64,000 nucleotides of DNA from positions 186,001 through 250,000 of the forward strand of contig NZ_JAGHQT010000001.1 of NCBI RefSeq assembly GCF_017744155.1, written 5' to 3'. Of this stretch, positions 27,088-37,317 are shown one piece after another. Source of the DNA: Endozoicomonas sp. G2_1. GTDB taxonomy: Bacteria > Pseudomonadota > Gammaproteobacteria > Enterobacterales > Alteromonadaceae. Positions within the stretch are counted from its first letter, which is position 1. Each line of letters starts with the position of its first letter. Position numbers and translations under genes: made by a program. Under the pieces are notes generated by a model, which searched no databases, had not been told where the DNA came from, and worked only from the letters and a program-made list of their open reading frames with translations.

Positions 27088-29013
27088 TTATTTGTCAGCT
27101 AAATGTTCTGCTAAAAATGCCTCGATGGCGCTAAAGGTTTGCAGTCGGTGTTCGTTGTTACTCAGGTAATGATCGGCTCCCTCAAGTTCAAGGTAATCAA
27201 CCTGCTTGTTGGCCGCTTTAAGTCGGCTTGCCATTTTATAACTGTGTTGCATTTTTACTACTCGGTCTTTGCTGCCGTGAATCAGCAGCACTGGCTGGTT
27301 AATCTTGTCGACAAACTCGACGGGAGAAACACTTAGTAGCTGCGCTTGGTCATCACCGAGCTGTTTTTTTACCAATTCAAAACCGTGATAGAAACGTTGT
27401 GAACTCAGCAGATAAGGTAAGTCAGTGACACCGGCAAAACTGATGACACATTGATATAAATCTGGTGTTTTTATTGCCCCCATTAACGCGGCATAACCAC
27501 CATAGCTGGCGCCAACAATACAAATTCTGCTTTTATCCACGATCCCCTGCTCAATCAGCCAACGGGTACCGTCTTCAACATCGTCTTGCATCGCCCGTCC
27601 CCAGTTTTGCAGGCCTTGCTTGAGAAAGTCATGACCGTAGCCTGAAGAGCCGCGAAAGTTCATTTGAAATACCGCGTAGCCGCGATTAGCCAGAAACTGC
27701 GTCCAATAGTCAAAACCATTGCCGTCGTAACTAATAGGACCGCCATGGGGAAAAATAATTGTTGGTAAGTTGTTCTTTTGTTGACCTTTCGGTAAAGTCA
27801 AAAAACCTTCAATTTCTAGGCCGTCGCGCGCTTGATAGCTAACGGCCTTTTTCTCCGCCAGTAGCCCCGGCGCGAGCTGCTCGTAACGAGCAGCAACAAA
27901 ATCGACGGTTTTGGCAACGCGGTCGCCAATTAAATAAAGCCCTGACTCCTTATCACTGGTGCTAAGCAATAAATACTTAGTTTCGTCATGGCTAAAATTG
28001 ATTAAAGCATTGTTGGTATCAGCTAATGCCTTATCAATGCCAGCTTGGAGCTTTTTGTAGCTCGGTGACCAGAAATGATTGCCAATACCAATAACTTCAC
28101 CGGTTTTTGGTGAACGATGAATATCACCACTAACATCGTAGTACGGATCAAAATAGACTAACTCTTTCGCCAAGGTCTTTTCGTTCAAATCGACCTTATA
28201 AATAGCATCCTTACCTTGATATAGCGCTTTTACGAAGAGAATATCTGGATTTTGGTCAAATGCTAATGGCCAAACCTGCTGCTGACTAAATGCTTCAAAT
28301 GACCACAAATCTCGGCGTTTACCGTTGCCTTTGCCTAGCTCGAAAATAGTGTATTGATCTTCGTCTAACGCGATACCAATGCGAACGCGCGACTGATAGT
28401 CGCTTAACCAGTCAATAACATGACTGCGTGGTGCTTGCACGACTTTAGCTTTGCCCGGGTAATTCAAATTAACTTTCACCACAGAATGACTGCCGCCGGA
28501 CTCAACACCCGCCATCGACATCAAAATATGATTGTCATCATTGGGCATGATATCGATAACATTGTCCATTCGATTGGGCAAATAACTCAGTCGTTTAATA
28601 AAGTTGCGAGAGACAATAGGCGATACTTTACCGCTGTCAATATCGAGGATTTCAACTCGAGTTTCAGTGGTCAAGACCCGATTGCGAGCCGCAGCAAACT
28701 TCGCCCACACCAACACTTTTTTACGGTTAGCCCAAGCCAAATCAGTAATCACATATCGGTCGTTGTCCGAAAACAATAGTGCTTTTGCTTTGCCTGTAGC
28801 AAGATCATAAAGGTTAACAAACTTTCCCGAGCGATTTTCACTGGTGAATTTAACCAGTGAAATAATCTTATTACCATCTGGCGATAAGCTAACGTGGTCA
28901 ACGTCAGGCACACTGGCAAATGCTTCTACCGGCAATTTTCCTGCACTAGATTGAAAAACAAAACCACATAATAGATTCAAGGCCAACAAAGCCCAAAGTA
29001 CTACTTGCTTCAC
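27088..29013 (-). CDS. Exported S9 family prolyl oligopeptidase (tandem paralogue 1)
   Basis: A 641-residue peptidase with a signal peptide (MKQVVLWALLALNLLCGFVF...), an N-terminal beta-propeller (about 30-380) and a C-terminal alpha/beta-hydrolase domain (about 395-640). The triad is visible: Ser503 in GASYGGYAAL, Asp583 in HGSKDRVV, His615 in GADHYLS. The oxyanion region PHGGPISYDG is intact. It belongs to the acylaminoacyl-peptidase/DPP-like S9C group and likely trims peptides in the periplasm. It is the last of three tandem paralogues on the minus strand; 80 bases separate it from paralogue 2. Confidence 0.92.
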   Translation of the reverse strand: MKQVVLWALLALNLLCGFVFQSSAGKLPVEAFASVPDVDHVSLSPDGNKIISLVKFTSENRSGKFVNLYDLATGKAKALLFSDNDRYVITDLAWANRKKVLVWAKFAAARNRVLTTETRVEILDIDSGKVSPIVSRNFIKRLSYLPNRMDNVIDIMPNDDNHILMSMAGVESGGSHSVVKVNLNYPGKAKVVQAPRSHVIDWLSDYQSRVRIGIALDEDQYTIFELGKGNGKRRDLWSFEAFSQQQVWPLAFDQNPDILFVKALYQGKDAIYKVDLNEKTLAKELVYFDPYYDVSGDIHRSPKTGEVIGIGNHFWSPSYKKLQAGIDKALADTNNALINFSHDETKYLLLSTSDKESGLYLIGDRVAKTVDFVAARYEQLAPGLLAEKKAVSYQARDGLEIEGFLTLPKGQQKNNLPTIIFPHGGPISYDGNGFDYWTQFLANRGYAVFQMNFRGSSGYGHDFLKQGLQNWGRAMQDDVEDGTRWLIEQGIVDKSRICIVGASYGGYAALMGAIKTPDLYQCVISFAGVTDLPYLLSSQRFYHGFELVKKQLGDDQAQLLSVSPVEFVDKINQPVLLIHGSKDRVVKMQHSYKMASRLKAANKQVDYLELEGADHYLSNNEHRLQTFSAIEAFLAEHLADK

Positions 29014-29093
29014 AATCGCATATTATTCCTAACGTTGTTTACCGAACTATAGCCATATTCATTGAATAAAGAATATCAATAAAAAAATCGACA

Positions 29094-31025
29094 TTATGAT
29101 TTTTTTATTGAGTCTGATTTAAGATGTTTCGCGAGAAATGATTCGATCTCATTGAACGTTTGAAGTCTATGCTCATTGTTACTTAAATAGTGATCGGCAC
29201 CATCTATTTCTATGTATCGAACCGGTTTTTCAGCGCGTTTCAATTTAGACGCCATCTTATCGCTATGCCTGACTCTGACGACCCGATCTTTGCTACCATG
29301 AATCAACAAAACAGGTTTAGTGATCTTATCCACATGCTTTAATGGAGAAACTTGCCACAGCTGATCATAATCATCGCCAATTTGTTTTTTAACGATATCG
29401 TAATTGGTGAATCGACGCTGAGATTTGACCAAGTACTCTACATCAGTAACGCCGGCAAAACTGATGATACACTGATAAAGATCCGGTGTTTTGACTGCCC
29501 CCATCAATGCAGCATAACCGCCATAACTAGCCCCAACAATACAAATATTGTTTTTGTCAGCTATACCTTGGTCAATTAGCCACCGAGTACCATCTTCAAC
29601 ATCATCTTGCATTGACTGCCCCCAACTTTGAAGGCCTTGCTTCATAAAGTCGTGACCATAACCAGATGAACCACGAAAGTTCATCTGCAGAACTGCATAG
29701 CCGCGATTAGCTAAAAACTGAGTCCAATAGTCAAAACCGTCGCCATCATAACTAATTGGTCCACCGTGAGGAAAAATAATCGTTGGTAAATTTTTGTCAC
29801 TTTTTCCCTTTGGTGTTGTTAAAAAGCCTTCAATTGTCAGACCATCTCTTGCCTTGTAGCTAATCGATACTTTATCAGCCAATACTTCTGGCGTTAACTT
29901 GGGGTACCTAGCGGCAATATAATTCACTGTTCTGGCTTTTCTATCACCAATCAAGTACATACCTGGATCAGTATCGTCAGTGCTTAGCAACAGGTAACGA
30001 GATTCATCATCACTTAAACCAAACATATAGTTGTACGTATCGGGTAATGCTTGATCAATACCTTTTTGCAACTTTTGGTAGTCAGGGTGCCAAAAATGAC
30101 TACCGATGCCAATGATTTCGCCTGTTTTTGGTGATCTCCGCAAATTACCCACGACATCGTACTCGTCATCAAAATAGACAAGCTCTTTTTTCAATTCCGG
30201 TTGGCTTAAATCAACTTTGAAGATGGCATCTTTACCATTATGGTGAGCTTCAACATATAGAATGTTCGGGTCCTTATCAAACTTAAGAGGCCATACAGCG
30301 TCTTCACTAAACGCTTCAAACTGCCACAATTCACGATATTTTCGCTCTTTACCGTGATATTCAAAAATAGTGTAGCGACTGCCTTTTTGTTTGAATCCAA
30401 TACGAACATTAGACTGATAGTCAGTCAACCAATCCATGACGTCACTGCGGTGCTTTTGAATTACGCGAGTACGACCGCGACCAGACAAACTTACTCTTAT
30501 TACCGACTCAGACGCGTCACTACCAAACCCCGCCATTGACATCAAAATATGGTTGTCATCATGAGGCATCAAATCTATAACGTTTGACATAATATTAGGA
30601 ATATAATTAAGTTGCTTCATAAAGTGCCTTGGTAACAGAGAAGAAACTTTACCGGAGTTAACTTCAACTTTTAATAGCCTAGTCTCAGTGACAGGTACGC
30701 CATATCTCGAGGCAGGAAATTTAGCTTCAATCAAGACATAATCATTACTTGCCCAATAAACTTGAGTTACTACGTATTTCTGGTTGTCGGAAAAAACAAG
30801 TGGTTTAGACTTTTTAGTTTCGACGTTATACAAGTTGATCAATTTGCCAGAATGTTCTCTGGTTTCAATTTTAACAAGTGAAATGACCTTGCGACCATCA
30901 GGAGACAACGCAACACTGCTGACGTCAGGTAAACTGGCAAATGCTTCTACTGGTAAGGATTGAGCGTTGGTCTTGCTTACTAACAAAGTCAGTAAACACA
31001 ATATATTAAATAAGTAGCTTCTCAT
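29094..31025 (-). CDS. Exported S9 family prolyl oligopeptidase (tandem paralogue 2)
   Basis: A 643-residue paralogue of its two neighbours with the same layout: signal peptide (1-21, LLVSKTNAQ), propeller, hydrolase domain. The catalytic segments GASYGGYAALMGAVK (Ser), HGSKDRVVRVRHSDK (Asp) and DGADHYLSNNEHRL (His) are intact. Long stretches are identical to paralogue 1 in the hydrolase domain (for example MNFRGSSGYGHDF, QDDVEDGTRWLI), while the propeller differs more, as expected if specificity has diverged. A terminator-like stem-loop (31120-31150) separates it from paralogue 3 upstream, so it likely has its own promoter. Confidence 0.92.
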   Translation of the reverse strand: MRSYLFNILCLLTLLVSKTNAQSLPVEAFASLPDVSSVALSPDGRKVISLVKIETREHSGKLINLYNVETKKSKPLVFSDNQKYVVTQVYWASNDYVLIEAKFPASRYGVPVTETRLLKVEVNSGKVSSLLPRHFMKQLNYIPNIMSNVIDLMPHDDNHILMSMAGFGSDASESVIRVSLSGRGRTRVIQKHRSDVMDWLTDYQSNVRIGFKQKGSRYTIFEYHGKERKYRELWQFEAFSEDAVWPLKFDKDPNILYVEAHHNGKDAIFKVDLSQPELKKELVYFDDEYDVVGNLRRSPKTGEIIGIGSHFWHPDYQKLQKGIDQALPDTYNYMFGLSDDESRYLLLSTDDTDPGMYLIGDRKARTVNYIAARYPKLTPEVLADKVSISYKARDGLTIEGFLTTPKGKSDKNLPTIIFPHGGPISYDGDGFDYWTQFLANRGYAVLQMNFRGSSGYGHDFMKQGLQSWGQSMQDDVEDGTRWLIDQGIADKNNICIVGASYGGYAALMGAVKTPDLYQCIISFAGVTDVEYLVKSQRRFTNYDIVKKQIGDDYDQLWQVSPLKHVDKITKPVLLIHGSKDRVVRVRHSDKMASKLKRAEKPVRYIEIDGADHYLSNNEHRLQTFNEIESFLAKHLKSDSIKKS

Positions 31026-31119
31026 TATATTCCCTATAAAACCTTATTTATTACAACGAGGTTTGTTAATTTGATGACTGTATTAAATAATATAACAATT
31101 TTGTTACAAATTTAAACAA

Positions 31120-31150
31120 AAAACGGCGAGCTATTGTTGCTCGCCGTTTT
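31120..31150 (-). terminator. Terminator between S9 paralogues 3 and 2
   Basis: AAAACGGCGAG (31120-31130) pairs with CTCGCCGTTTT (31140-31150) around a 9-base loop. It lies 24 bases after the stop of the minus-strand gene at 31175, with T-rich sequence on both sides. Confidence 0.85.
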
Positions 31151-31174
31151 TATATCTACATTGACCTAATACTG

Positions 31175-33097
31175 CTAATTACCTGCGGGTAAATGCTCCG
31201 CTAAAAATTGCTCTATTGCTTTAAACGTTGCAAGGCGGTGTTGATTATTCAACAAAAAGTGATCACCTTCATCAATTTCAACATATTGAACTGATTTATC
31301 AGCACGCTTCATCGCTTTTTCCATTGCCCGGCTATGCTTCACTTTAACAATCCTGTCATCGCTACCATGCACTAACAAAACAGGCTTAGTAATCTTTTCA
31401 ACGTGGTTGATAGGTGAATATTGACGCATCAATTTTTTGTCACTACCAAGTTGTTTTTTGACAATTTCATAGTTGCTGAAACCTTTTCGTGAATCAACTA
31501 AGTATTCTATGTCTGTCACTCCAGCAAAACTAACCGCACATTGATAGAGTTCAGGTGTTTTAATACTGCCCATAAGTGCCGCATAGCCACCATAACTCGC
31601 ACCAACAATACAAATTTTATCTTTATTAGCGATACCTTGATCAATTAGCCAACGGGTGCCGTCTTCAACATCATCTTGCATCGCTTGGCCCCAGCCATTT
31701 AAACCTTGGACCATAAAGTCGTGACCATAACCAGAAGAGCCGCGAAAGTTCATTTGAAATACTGCATAACCACGATTGGCCAAAAACTGTGCCCAATAAT
31801 CAAAACCATCGGTATCATGGCTAATTGGACCACCGTGAGGGAAAATAATGGTTGGTAAATCCATAATTTCACCTTGCGGTAAGGTAACATAGCCCTCAAT
31901 TTCCAAGCCGTCGCGAGCTTCGTATTTAACAAGCTGCTTTTTAGCCATTAAATTTGGTGCTAATGCAGTATAGCGGTAGGCCAGATGATTTAAGCTTTTA
32001 GCCTTTTTATCACCAATCAGAAAACTACCGGCATCAGTATCACTAGTTGAAATAACAATATAGCGATTTTCATCGGCGCTAAAACTGGTCAAGTAGTTAT
32101 CGGTATTTGGCAACAATTGATCGAGTTCTGCTTGTAATTGTTTCAACTCAGGTTGCCAAAACTCGCGACCAACACCCACGACTTCACCGGTTTTATGTGA
32201 ACGACGAATATCAGTACTGACATCGTAATTACTATTGTAATAAACCAGCTCTTTGGTAAGCGACTTGTCAGTTAAATCGACTTTATAAATGGCATTTTTA
32301 CCCTTGTATAACGCTTCAACATAAAGAATATTTTTATCTTTACCAAAAGCAAGCGGCCAAACTTGTTGATCACTAAATGCTTCGAACTGCCAAAGCTCAC
32401 GTAAATCAGCACCCGCTTCACTTTGTTCTAAAATAGTGAATTTAGTTTCATTATCTTCACGCTTTATTGCTATACGAACATTTTCTTGACTGTCGGTTAG
32501 CCATTGGTAAACATCTGTACGTGGATGTTGAATGACCTTCACACGACCTTTGCCGCGCAAGCTAACTTTAATAACCGCGGTGTCTAAATTTTCAGATAAG
32601 CCAGCCATTGACATCAAAATGTGTTCGTCGTCATGAGGCAACATATCGACGACGTTCGACATAATATTTGGAATAAACTTCAAACGCTTCATAAACTTTT
32701 GCGGCAATATATGTAAGGTTTCACCTGTTTTAACATCTAAGCGCAAAATACGTGTTTCAATGACCGGAGTACCGTAACGAACAGCGGGGAAATGTGCCCA
32801 CAACAGGGCTTGCTTATTGTTTGCCCACTCTAGGCTGGTGATCTTGTATTTTTCATTATCGGAAAACATCAAATCTTTGATGTCGCGCTTTTCCAAATCA
32901 AATAGACGAATTAAATTACCCGACGCGTTTGGGTTTTCAACTTTCACCAATACAAGCGCTTGTTTGCCGTCGGGTGATAATTTTATTTGACTAACATCGG
33001 GTAAGCTTGCAAAAGCTTCAGTTGGCAGTTTTTGTGCCTGAACAGGCGATCCTAGACACAGTAAAATAACCGCAGCGAAGCGGAGTAATGTGCTCAT
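31175..33097 (-). CDS. Exported S9 family prolyl oligopeptidase (tandem paralogue 3)
   Basis: A 640-residue paralogue with signal peptide (1-21, LGSPVQA), propeller and hydrolase domains. Active-site segments GASYGGYAALMGSIK (Ser), HGSDDRIVKVKHS (Asp) and DEGDHFLLNNQHRL (His) are intact; note DEGDHF in place of GADHY. It lies 36 bases downstream of the SirB2-like gene, so it may be read from the hemA-prfA-prmC-sirB2 transcript as well as from its own promoter, and a terminator follows. Function as for paralogues 1 and 2: exported peptidase, substrate not known. Confidence 0.92.
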   Translation of the reverse strand: MSTLLRFAAVILLCLGSPVQAQKLPTEAFASLPDVSQIKLSPDGKQALVLVKVENPNASGNLIRLFDLEKRDIKDLMFSDNEKYKITSLEWANNKQALLWAHFPAVRYGTPVIETRILRLDVKTGETLHILPQKFMKRLKFIPNIMSNVVDMLPHDDEHILMSMAGLSENLDTAVIKVSLRGKGRVKVIQHPRTDVYQWLTDSQENVRIAIKREDNETKFTILEQSEAGADLRELWQFEAFSDQQVWPLAFGKDKNILYVEALYKGKNAIYKVDLTDKSLTKELVYYNSNYDVSTDIRRSHKTGEVVGVGREFWQPELKQLQAELDQLLPNTDNYLTSFSADENRYIVISTSDTDAGSFLIGDKKAKSLNHLAYRYTALAPNLMAKKQLVKYEARDGLEIEGYVTLPQGEIMDLPTIIFPHGGPISHDTDGFDYWAQFLANRGYAVFQMNFRGSSGYGHDFMVQGLNGWGQAMQDDVEDGTRWLIDQGIANKDKICIVGASYGGYAALMGSIKTPELYQCAVSFAGVTDIEYLVDSRKGFSNYEIVKKQLGSDKKLMRQYSPINHVEKITKPVLLVHGSDDRIVKVKHSRAMEKAMKRADKSVQYVEIDEGDHFLLNNQHRLATFKAIEQFLAEHLPAGN

Positions 33098-33133
33098 TAA
33101 AAATCCTTATTAGATTAAACGGTAATTAAAAAA

Positions 33134-33496
33134 TTAAAAAATAAAGGTTTCTTTAGTCATGGCAATACGAGCTACCAACATAAACCAGCCGACCGCGCCG
33201 ACGTAACCAAAGATTTGCATGGTGCGATTGCGGGCAAATTTAAGCGCGTAAAAACCAGTAAAAATGTACGCAACAATGGCTAATAATTTTTCCCCTAACC
33301 AAAGCTGCTCAAATGGATTAAGCGCAAGCTTAACCGCCATACCAATACCAACCGCAAGTAGCAAGGTATCGATAACATGGGGCGTGATCTTTAGCCATTT
33401 TTGCTGCAACTTTGCCGAATTGGCGAGAGTTAAAAAGAAGCGAAAGCTAAATAAAGCGATACTCAATACCGCTAGTGTCATATGTAAATGTTTCAT
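33134..33496 (-). CDS. sirB2: SirB2-family membrane protein
   Basis: A 120-residue protein with four hydrophobic helices and the SirB2 pattern (KHLHMTLAVLSIALFSFRFFL, LKITPHVIDTLLLAVGI, YIFTGFYALKFAR). The first histidines (HLH) and TPHVIDTLLL are the conserved parts. The family name comes from a Salmonella invasion-regulation study; a molecular role has not been settled. Its place after hemA-prfA-prmC is the usual one, and 131 bases separate it from prmC. Confidence 0.85.
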   Translation of the reverse strand: MKHLHMTLAVLSIALFSFRFFLTLANSAKLQQKWLKITPHVIDTLLLAVGIGMAVKLALNPFEQLWLGEKLLAIVAYIFTGFYALKFARNRTMQIFGYVGAVGWFMLVARIAMTKETFIF

Positions 33497-33627
33497 AGGC
33501 TACCTATTACAACACCTTATTTTTCAAAGTGCTGCGTTAAAATGATTAGAAAGACGTCAAATATTGTAAGCGAAAAGGGTAGCCGCTAAAACAGTGTAAT
33601 CAAAAGAAAAATTAGGCCAAAGAAAAT

Positions 33628-34533
33628 TTAAGTAAAAGTACCATAACTAATGCGATCATTACCGCCATAATCTTTGGCGGTGACCACATCGTGATAGCCA
33701 AGCTCAAGTAAAATATTTCTTACTGCGTGGCCTTGTTGATAACCGTGTTCGATATAAAGACGGCCACCGGCGATTAAATAGGATTTAGCTTGAGTGGCAA
33801 TGTGACGAATATCTGCTAAGCCATTATCAGCAGCAACAAGCGCGCTGTTCGGTTCAAAAACGACATCACCTTGACTTAAATGGGGATCATCTTGGTCGAT
33901 ATACGGTGGGTTGCTAACGATTACATCAAACACTTTTGCTGGGTTAACCGCAGAAAACCAATCACTTTGATAAATCTCGACATTAGCTATTGCTAGATTT
34001 TTCGCATTGCTTTGCGCTAATAAAACGGCATCTGGGTTGAAATCAATGGCCTCCACTTGCCAATTAGGCTGCTCAATGGCTAGAGCCAAAGCAATTGCGC
34101 CGGTGCCTGTGCCCAAGTCTAGACAGCGTAAGTTTGAGTGAGCCGATGACTTAGCAGAGTAATGATCGAGCACCAGCTCAACTAAAATCTCAGTGTCTGG
34201 TCTTGGAATCAAGGTTGCTGGCGAAACTTTTAACGGCAGTGACCAAAATTCGCGCTCACCAATAATATAAGCGATTGGCTCACCTTGTAGGCGACGCTCA
34301 ACGAGTTCAATAAAGCGCTCGACTATCTCAGCGCTTACTGATTTTTCAGGCCACGCCAACAGATAACTAGTCGGTTTATCAAGGACAAAGCTCAGTAATA
34401 TTTGGGCATCAAGCTTAGCACTATCAGAGCAGTTTGCGAGTTGTTCTCTGCCAGCAGCCACCAACTCAGCAATACTAAGGTTGCTGCTAGCGCCACCATC
34501 AACACCAAGTGTTTTTGACAATCTATCGCTCAA
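33628..34533 (-). CDS. prmC: Peptide chain release factor N5-glutamine methyltransferase PrmC
   Basis: A 301-residue AdoMet methyltransferase that modifies the Gln of the GGQ motif of release factors RF1 and RF2. The AdoMet motif CLDLGTGTGAIALALA and the catalytic NPPYID are present, with EREFWSLPLKVSPATLIPRPDTE between the N-terminal helical domain and the Rossmann fold (key part LIPRPDTE). It starts 6 bases after prfA, its substrate's gene, so the two are co-transcribed. Confidence 0.95.
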   Translation of the reverse strand: MSDRLSKTLGVDGGASSNLSIAELVAAGREQLANCSDSAKLDAQILLSFVLDKPTSYLLAWPEKSVSAEIVERFIELVERRLQGEPIAYIIGEREFWSLPLKVSPATLIPRPDTEILVELVLDHYSAKSSAHSNLRCLDLGTGTGAIALALAIEQPNWQVEAIDFNPDAVLLAQSNAKNLAIANVEIYQSDWFSAVNPAKVFDVIVSNPPYIDQDDPHLSQGDVVFEPNSALVAADNGLADIRHIATQAKSYLIAGGRLYIEHGYQQGHAVRNILLELGYHDVVTAKDYGGNDRISYGTFT

Positions 34534-34539
34534 ATGCCA

Positions 34540-35628
34540 TTAGCCTTGGTCAGACAGTGCCGCTAATAGATCAGCTTGGTTCTCTTGCATAATTGGCTCC
34601 ATCACCAACTGCAAGTTACCTTCCATCACTTCATTCAAACGATACAAAGTTAAGTTAATACGGTGATCTGTCATTCGACCTTGCGGGTAATTGTAAGTGC
34701 GAATGCGCTCTGAACGATCACCACTGGCCACTAAGCTACGGCGCGATGATTCTTCTTCGCTGCGGCGTTTGTCGTCTTCGGCTTGTTGCAAGCGCGCTTG
34801 TAGTACCGACATCGCTTGTGCGCGGTTTTTATGCTGTGAGCGCTGATCTTGACACTCTACAACAATACCCGTTGGAATATGAGTAATACGAATAGCAGAA
34901 TCAGTTTTGTTAACGTGCTGACCACCAGCACCAGAAGCTCTAAAAGTATCAACTTTTAAGTCTGCTTTGTTGATTTCAATCGCTTCAGACTCAGGAATTT
35001 CAGGCATTACTACCACAGTACAGGCTGAGGTATGAACGCGACCTTGTGATTCAGTTTCAGGTACGCGCTGAACGCGGTGACCACCTGACTCAAATTTCAT
35101 TTCGCCGTAAACACCATCGCCGTTTACTTTTGCGATAATTTCTTTGTAGCCGCCCTGCTCGCTTTCGTTCATGTTCATGACTTCGACTTTCCAGCCTTTT
35201 TTCTCAGCGTAACGGCTGTACATGCGGAAAATATCACCGGCAAAAATAGCGGCTTCATCACCACCAGCACCGGCGCGAATTTCAACAAAGCAGTTGTTGT
35301 CGTCATTTGGATCTTTCGGCAGTAATAAAATTTGTAAGTCACCAGCTAAGTCTTCAACCGCTTGCTTAGCTGCTTTATATTCCTCTTGCGCCATCTCACG
35401 CATATCAGGATCATCATCTTTTAGCATTTCTTCTGACGTTGCTAAATCATCCTCGGCAGTTTTGTAGTCATTAAACGCTTTAGTGACTTCTTCAAGTTGC
35501 GAAAATTCTTTTGATAACGCTTTGAACTTGTCTTGATCGGCAATGGTTTCAGGATCAGATAACAAGGCTTGCACTTCTTCAAAGCGCTCAACTAAACCTT
35601 CTAGTTTTTGGTAAACAGATGCTTTCAT
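34540..35628 (-). CDS. prfA: Peptide chain release factor 1
   Basis: A 362-residue class I release factor, the usual RF1 length, terminating translation at UAA and UAG. The catalytic GGQ is in [16 protein letters not shown], and an RF1-type codon-recognition region lies before it. The C-terminal [18 protein letters not shown] (split: [16 protein letters not shown]) is typical. It lies between hemA (107 bases upstream) and prmC (6 bases downstream), the conserved order. Confidence 0.97.
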   Translation of the reverse strand: MKASVYQKLEGLVERFEEVQALLSDPETIADQDKFKALSKEFSQLEEVTKAFNDYKTAEDDLATSEEMLKDDDPDMREMAQEEYKAAKQAVEDLAGDLQILLLPKDPNDDNNCFVEIRAGAGGDEAAIFAGDIFRMYSRYAEKKGWKVEVMNMNESEQGGYKEIIAKVNGDGVYGEMKFESGGHRVQRVPETESQGRVHTSACTVVVMPEIPESEAIEINKADLKVDTFRASGAGGQHVNKTDSAIRITHIPTGIVVECQDQRSQHKNRAQAMSVLQARLQQAEDDKRRSEEESSRRSLVASGDRSERIRTYNYPQGRMTDHRINLTLYRLNEVMEGNLQLVMEPIMQENQADLLAALSDQG

Positions 35629-35736
35629 TCTATTTTATGCTCTTTATATTCTTTATTTTAATCTTTCAATCGGTCTGGTTATGACCTTATCTCGCCAGCA
35701 TTAACGCTGAGACTATTGGCAGCTATTTATAGCTCG

Positions 35737-37002
35737 CTATTTCTTATCTAGATCGTAAACATCACGCAGGTAAATCAGCTTGTCTAGCTCGCCACCCTGT
35801 GCTGCTCTTTGCATGGCACTGGTAGGCGCGTGCATTAATTTATTGGTAAGTTTAGTGGCAAGCTCGGCTAATACTGCTTCTGGATTCTTGTTGTTTTCAA
35901 GTTGCTGTTTCGCTTTTTCCAACAATTGATCGCGCTCAGATAAACACTGATTGCGAAAACTCACTACCGTATCTTGAGTATTTAAGCCACGAAGCCAAGC
36001 CATAAAACTATCGGCTTGTTGGTTGACAATACTTTCAGCCTCAACGGCCGCTTTGCGTCGGTTTTCGATATTCTTCGCGATAATGCCTTGTAAATCGTCT
36101 ACCGTATACAAGAACACGTCTTCAAGCTCACTGACTTGTTCTTCAATATCACGCGGTACCGCTAAATCCACCATAAAAATTGGCTGATGTTTACGTTGCT
36201 GCAAGGCTCGCTCAACCATCCCTTTACCGATGATAGGCAAAGTGCTACCGGTTGAACTAATCACGATATCAGCCTGTGCCATATGTTCAGGAATTTGAGC
36301 AAGGGTAATCACATCACCGCCAATTTGCTCGGCCACCGCTTCAGCCCGCGACAAAGTCCGGTTGGCAACGGTAATTTTACCGACTTGGTTTTCGTACAAG
36401 TGCTTAGCAACTAGCTCGATGGTTTCACCAGCGCCAATCAATAATACGCGCGCTTTTTTCAAGCTAGCGAAAATATGCTTGGCTAAATTAACCGCAGCAA
36501 ATGCAACAGATACGGCACTGGCGCCAATATCGGTATCAGTGCGCACTTGTTTAGCAACACCAAAGGTACGCTGAAATAAGCGATCCATAATCAAGGCTAA
36601 CGAACCGGCCGCTTTTGCTTGGCTATATGCCTGCTTCATTTGGCCTAAGATTTGTGGTTCACCAAGTACTAATGAATCTAAGCCACAGGCAACGCGCATC
36701 ATGTGATTAACTGCACCGAGATCTTGATGGGTGTACAAACTAGGGACAATCGTACTAGCTGGCACGCCATGATGTTGCTCAAGCCAATCAACTAGCTTGT
36801 CTTTAGTTTGCTCTAGTTCACCTTCTTGCACTAAGTACAGCTCAGTGCGATTACAAGTAGACAAAATCGCCGCTTCCTTACAACCCACTGAGCTCAGCAT
36901 GTCGTTCAATGCAGTGCTCAGTTGATCAGGATTAAAGGCAATTTTTTCACGCACCGCAACTGACGCGGTTTTATGATTTATCCCTACTGTAACTATGGAC
37001 AT
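35737..37002 (-). CDS. hemA: Glutamyl-tRNA reductase
   Basis: A 421-residue enzyme that reduces glutamyl-tRNA(Glu) to glutamate-1-semialdehyde, the first committed step of C5-pathway tetrapyrrole synthesis. I start at ATG 37002 because MSIVTVGINHKTASVAVREK is the family's canonical N-terminus; an in-frame ATG at 37035 would add 11 odd residues. The nucleophilic Cys is in STCNRTELY, the NADPH-binding part in LLIGAGETIELVAKHL, followed by the C-terminal dimerisation helices. It is divergent from lolB-ispE-prs and heads the hemA-prfA-prmC operon. Confidence 0.96.
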   Translation of the reverse strand: MSIVTVGINHKTASVAVREKIAFNPDQLSTALNDMLSSVGCKEAAILSTCNRTELYLVQEGELEQTKDKLVDWLEQHHGVPASTIVPSLYTHQDLGAVNHMMRVACGLDSLVLGEPQILGQMKQAYSQAKAAGSLALIMDRLFQRTFGVAKQVRTDTDIGASAVSVAFAAVNLAKHIFASLKKARVLLIGAGETIELVAKHLYENQVGKITVANRTLSRAEAVAEQIGGDVITLAQIPEHMAQADIVISSTGSTLPIIGKGMVERALQQRKHQPIFMVDLAVPRDIEEQVSELEDVFLYTVDDLQGIIAKNIENRRKAAVEAESIVNQQADSFMAWLRGLNTQDTVVSFRNQCLSERDQLLEKAKQQLENNKNPEAVLAELATKLTNKLMHAPTSAMQRAAQGGELDKLIYLRDVYDLDKK

Positions 37003-37317
37003 GAAGTGTCGTTCACCCGTTTGTGCTAAAACCAATAAATTAAGACTAATGATTAATAAAACAGAATTTATTCATTAACTATTATGACGCTTGCTGAAAA
37101 AACTAACCAAGTGAATTAAGCGATTGCTGCAATAGCTAAAATAGCAATAATGCAGGAGCTATCCCCTATTCTGACAAGTTAACGTTTCGTTTTTTCGTTT
37201 GAGATGGTTTTTCTCGGCAAAAAATTGGCGCTAATTTTACGAGATAAACAAGGTGATTGAAAGCACCATAGTGCTTGTGTTCAAATATTACTATCAATTT
37301 CTTATGGCAAAAATGTC

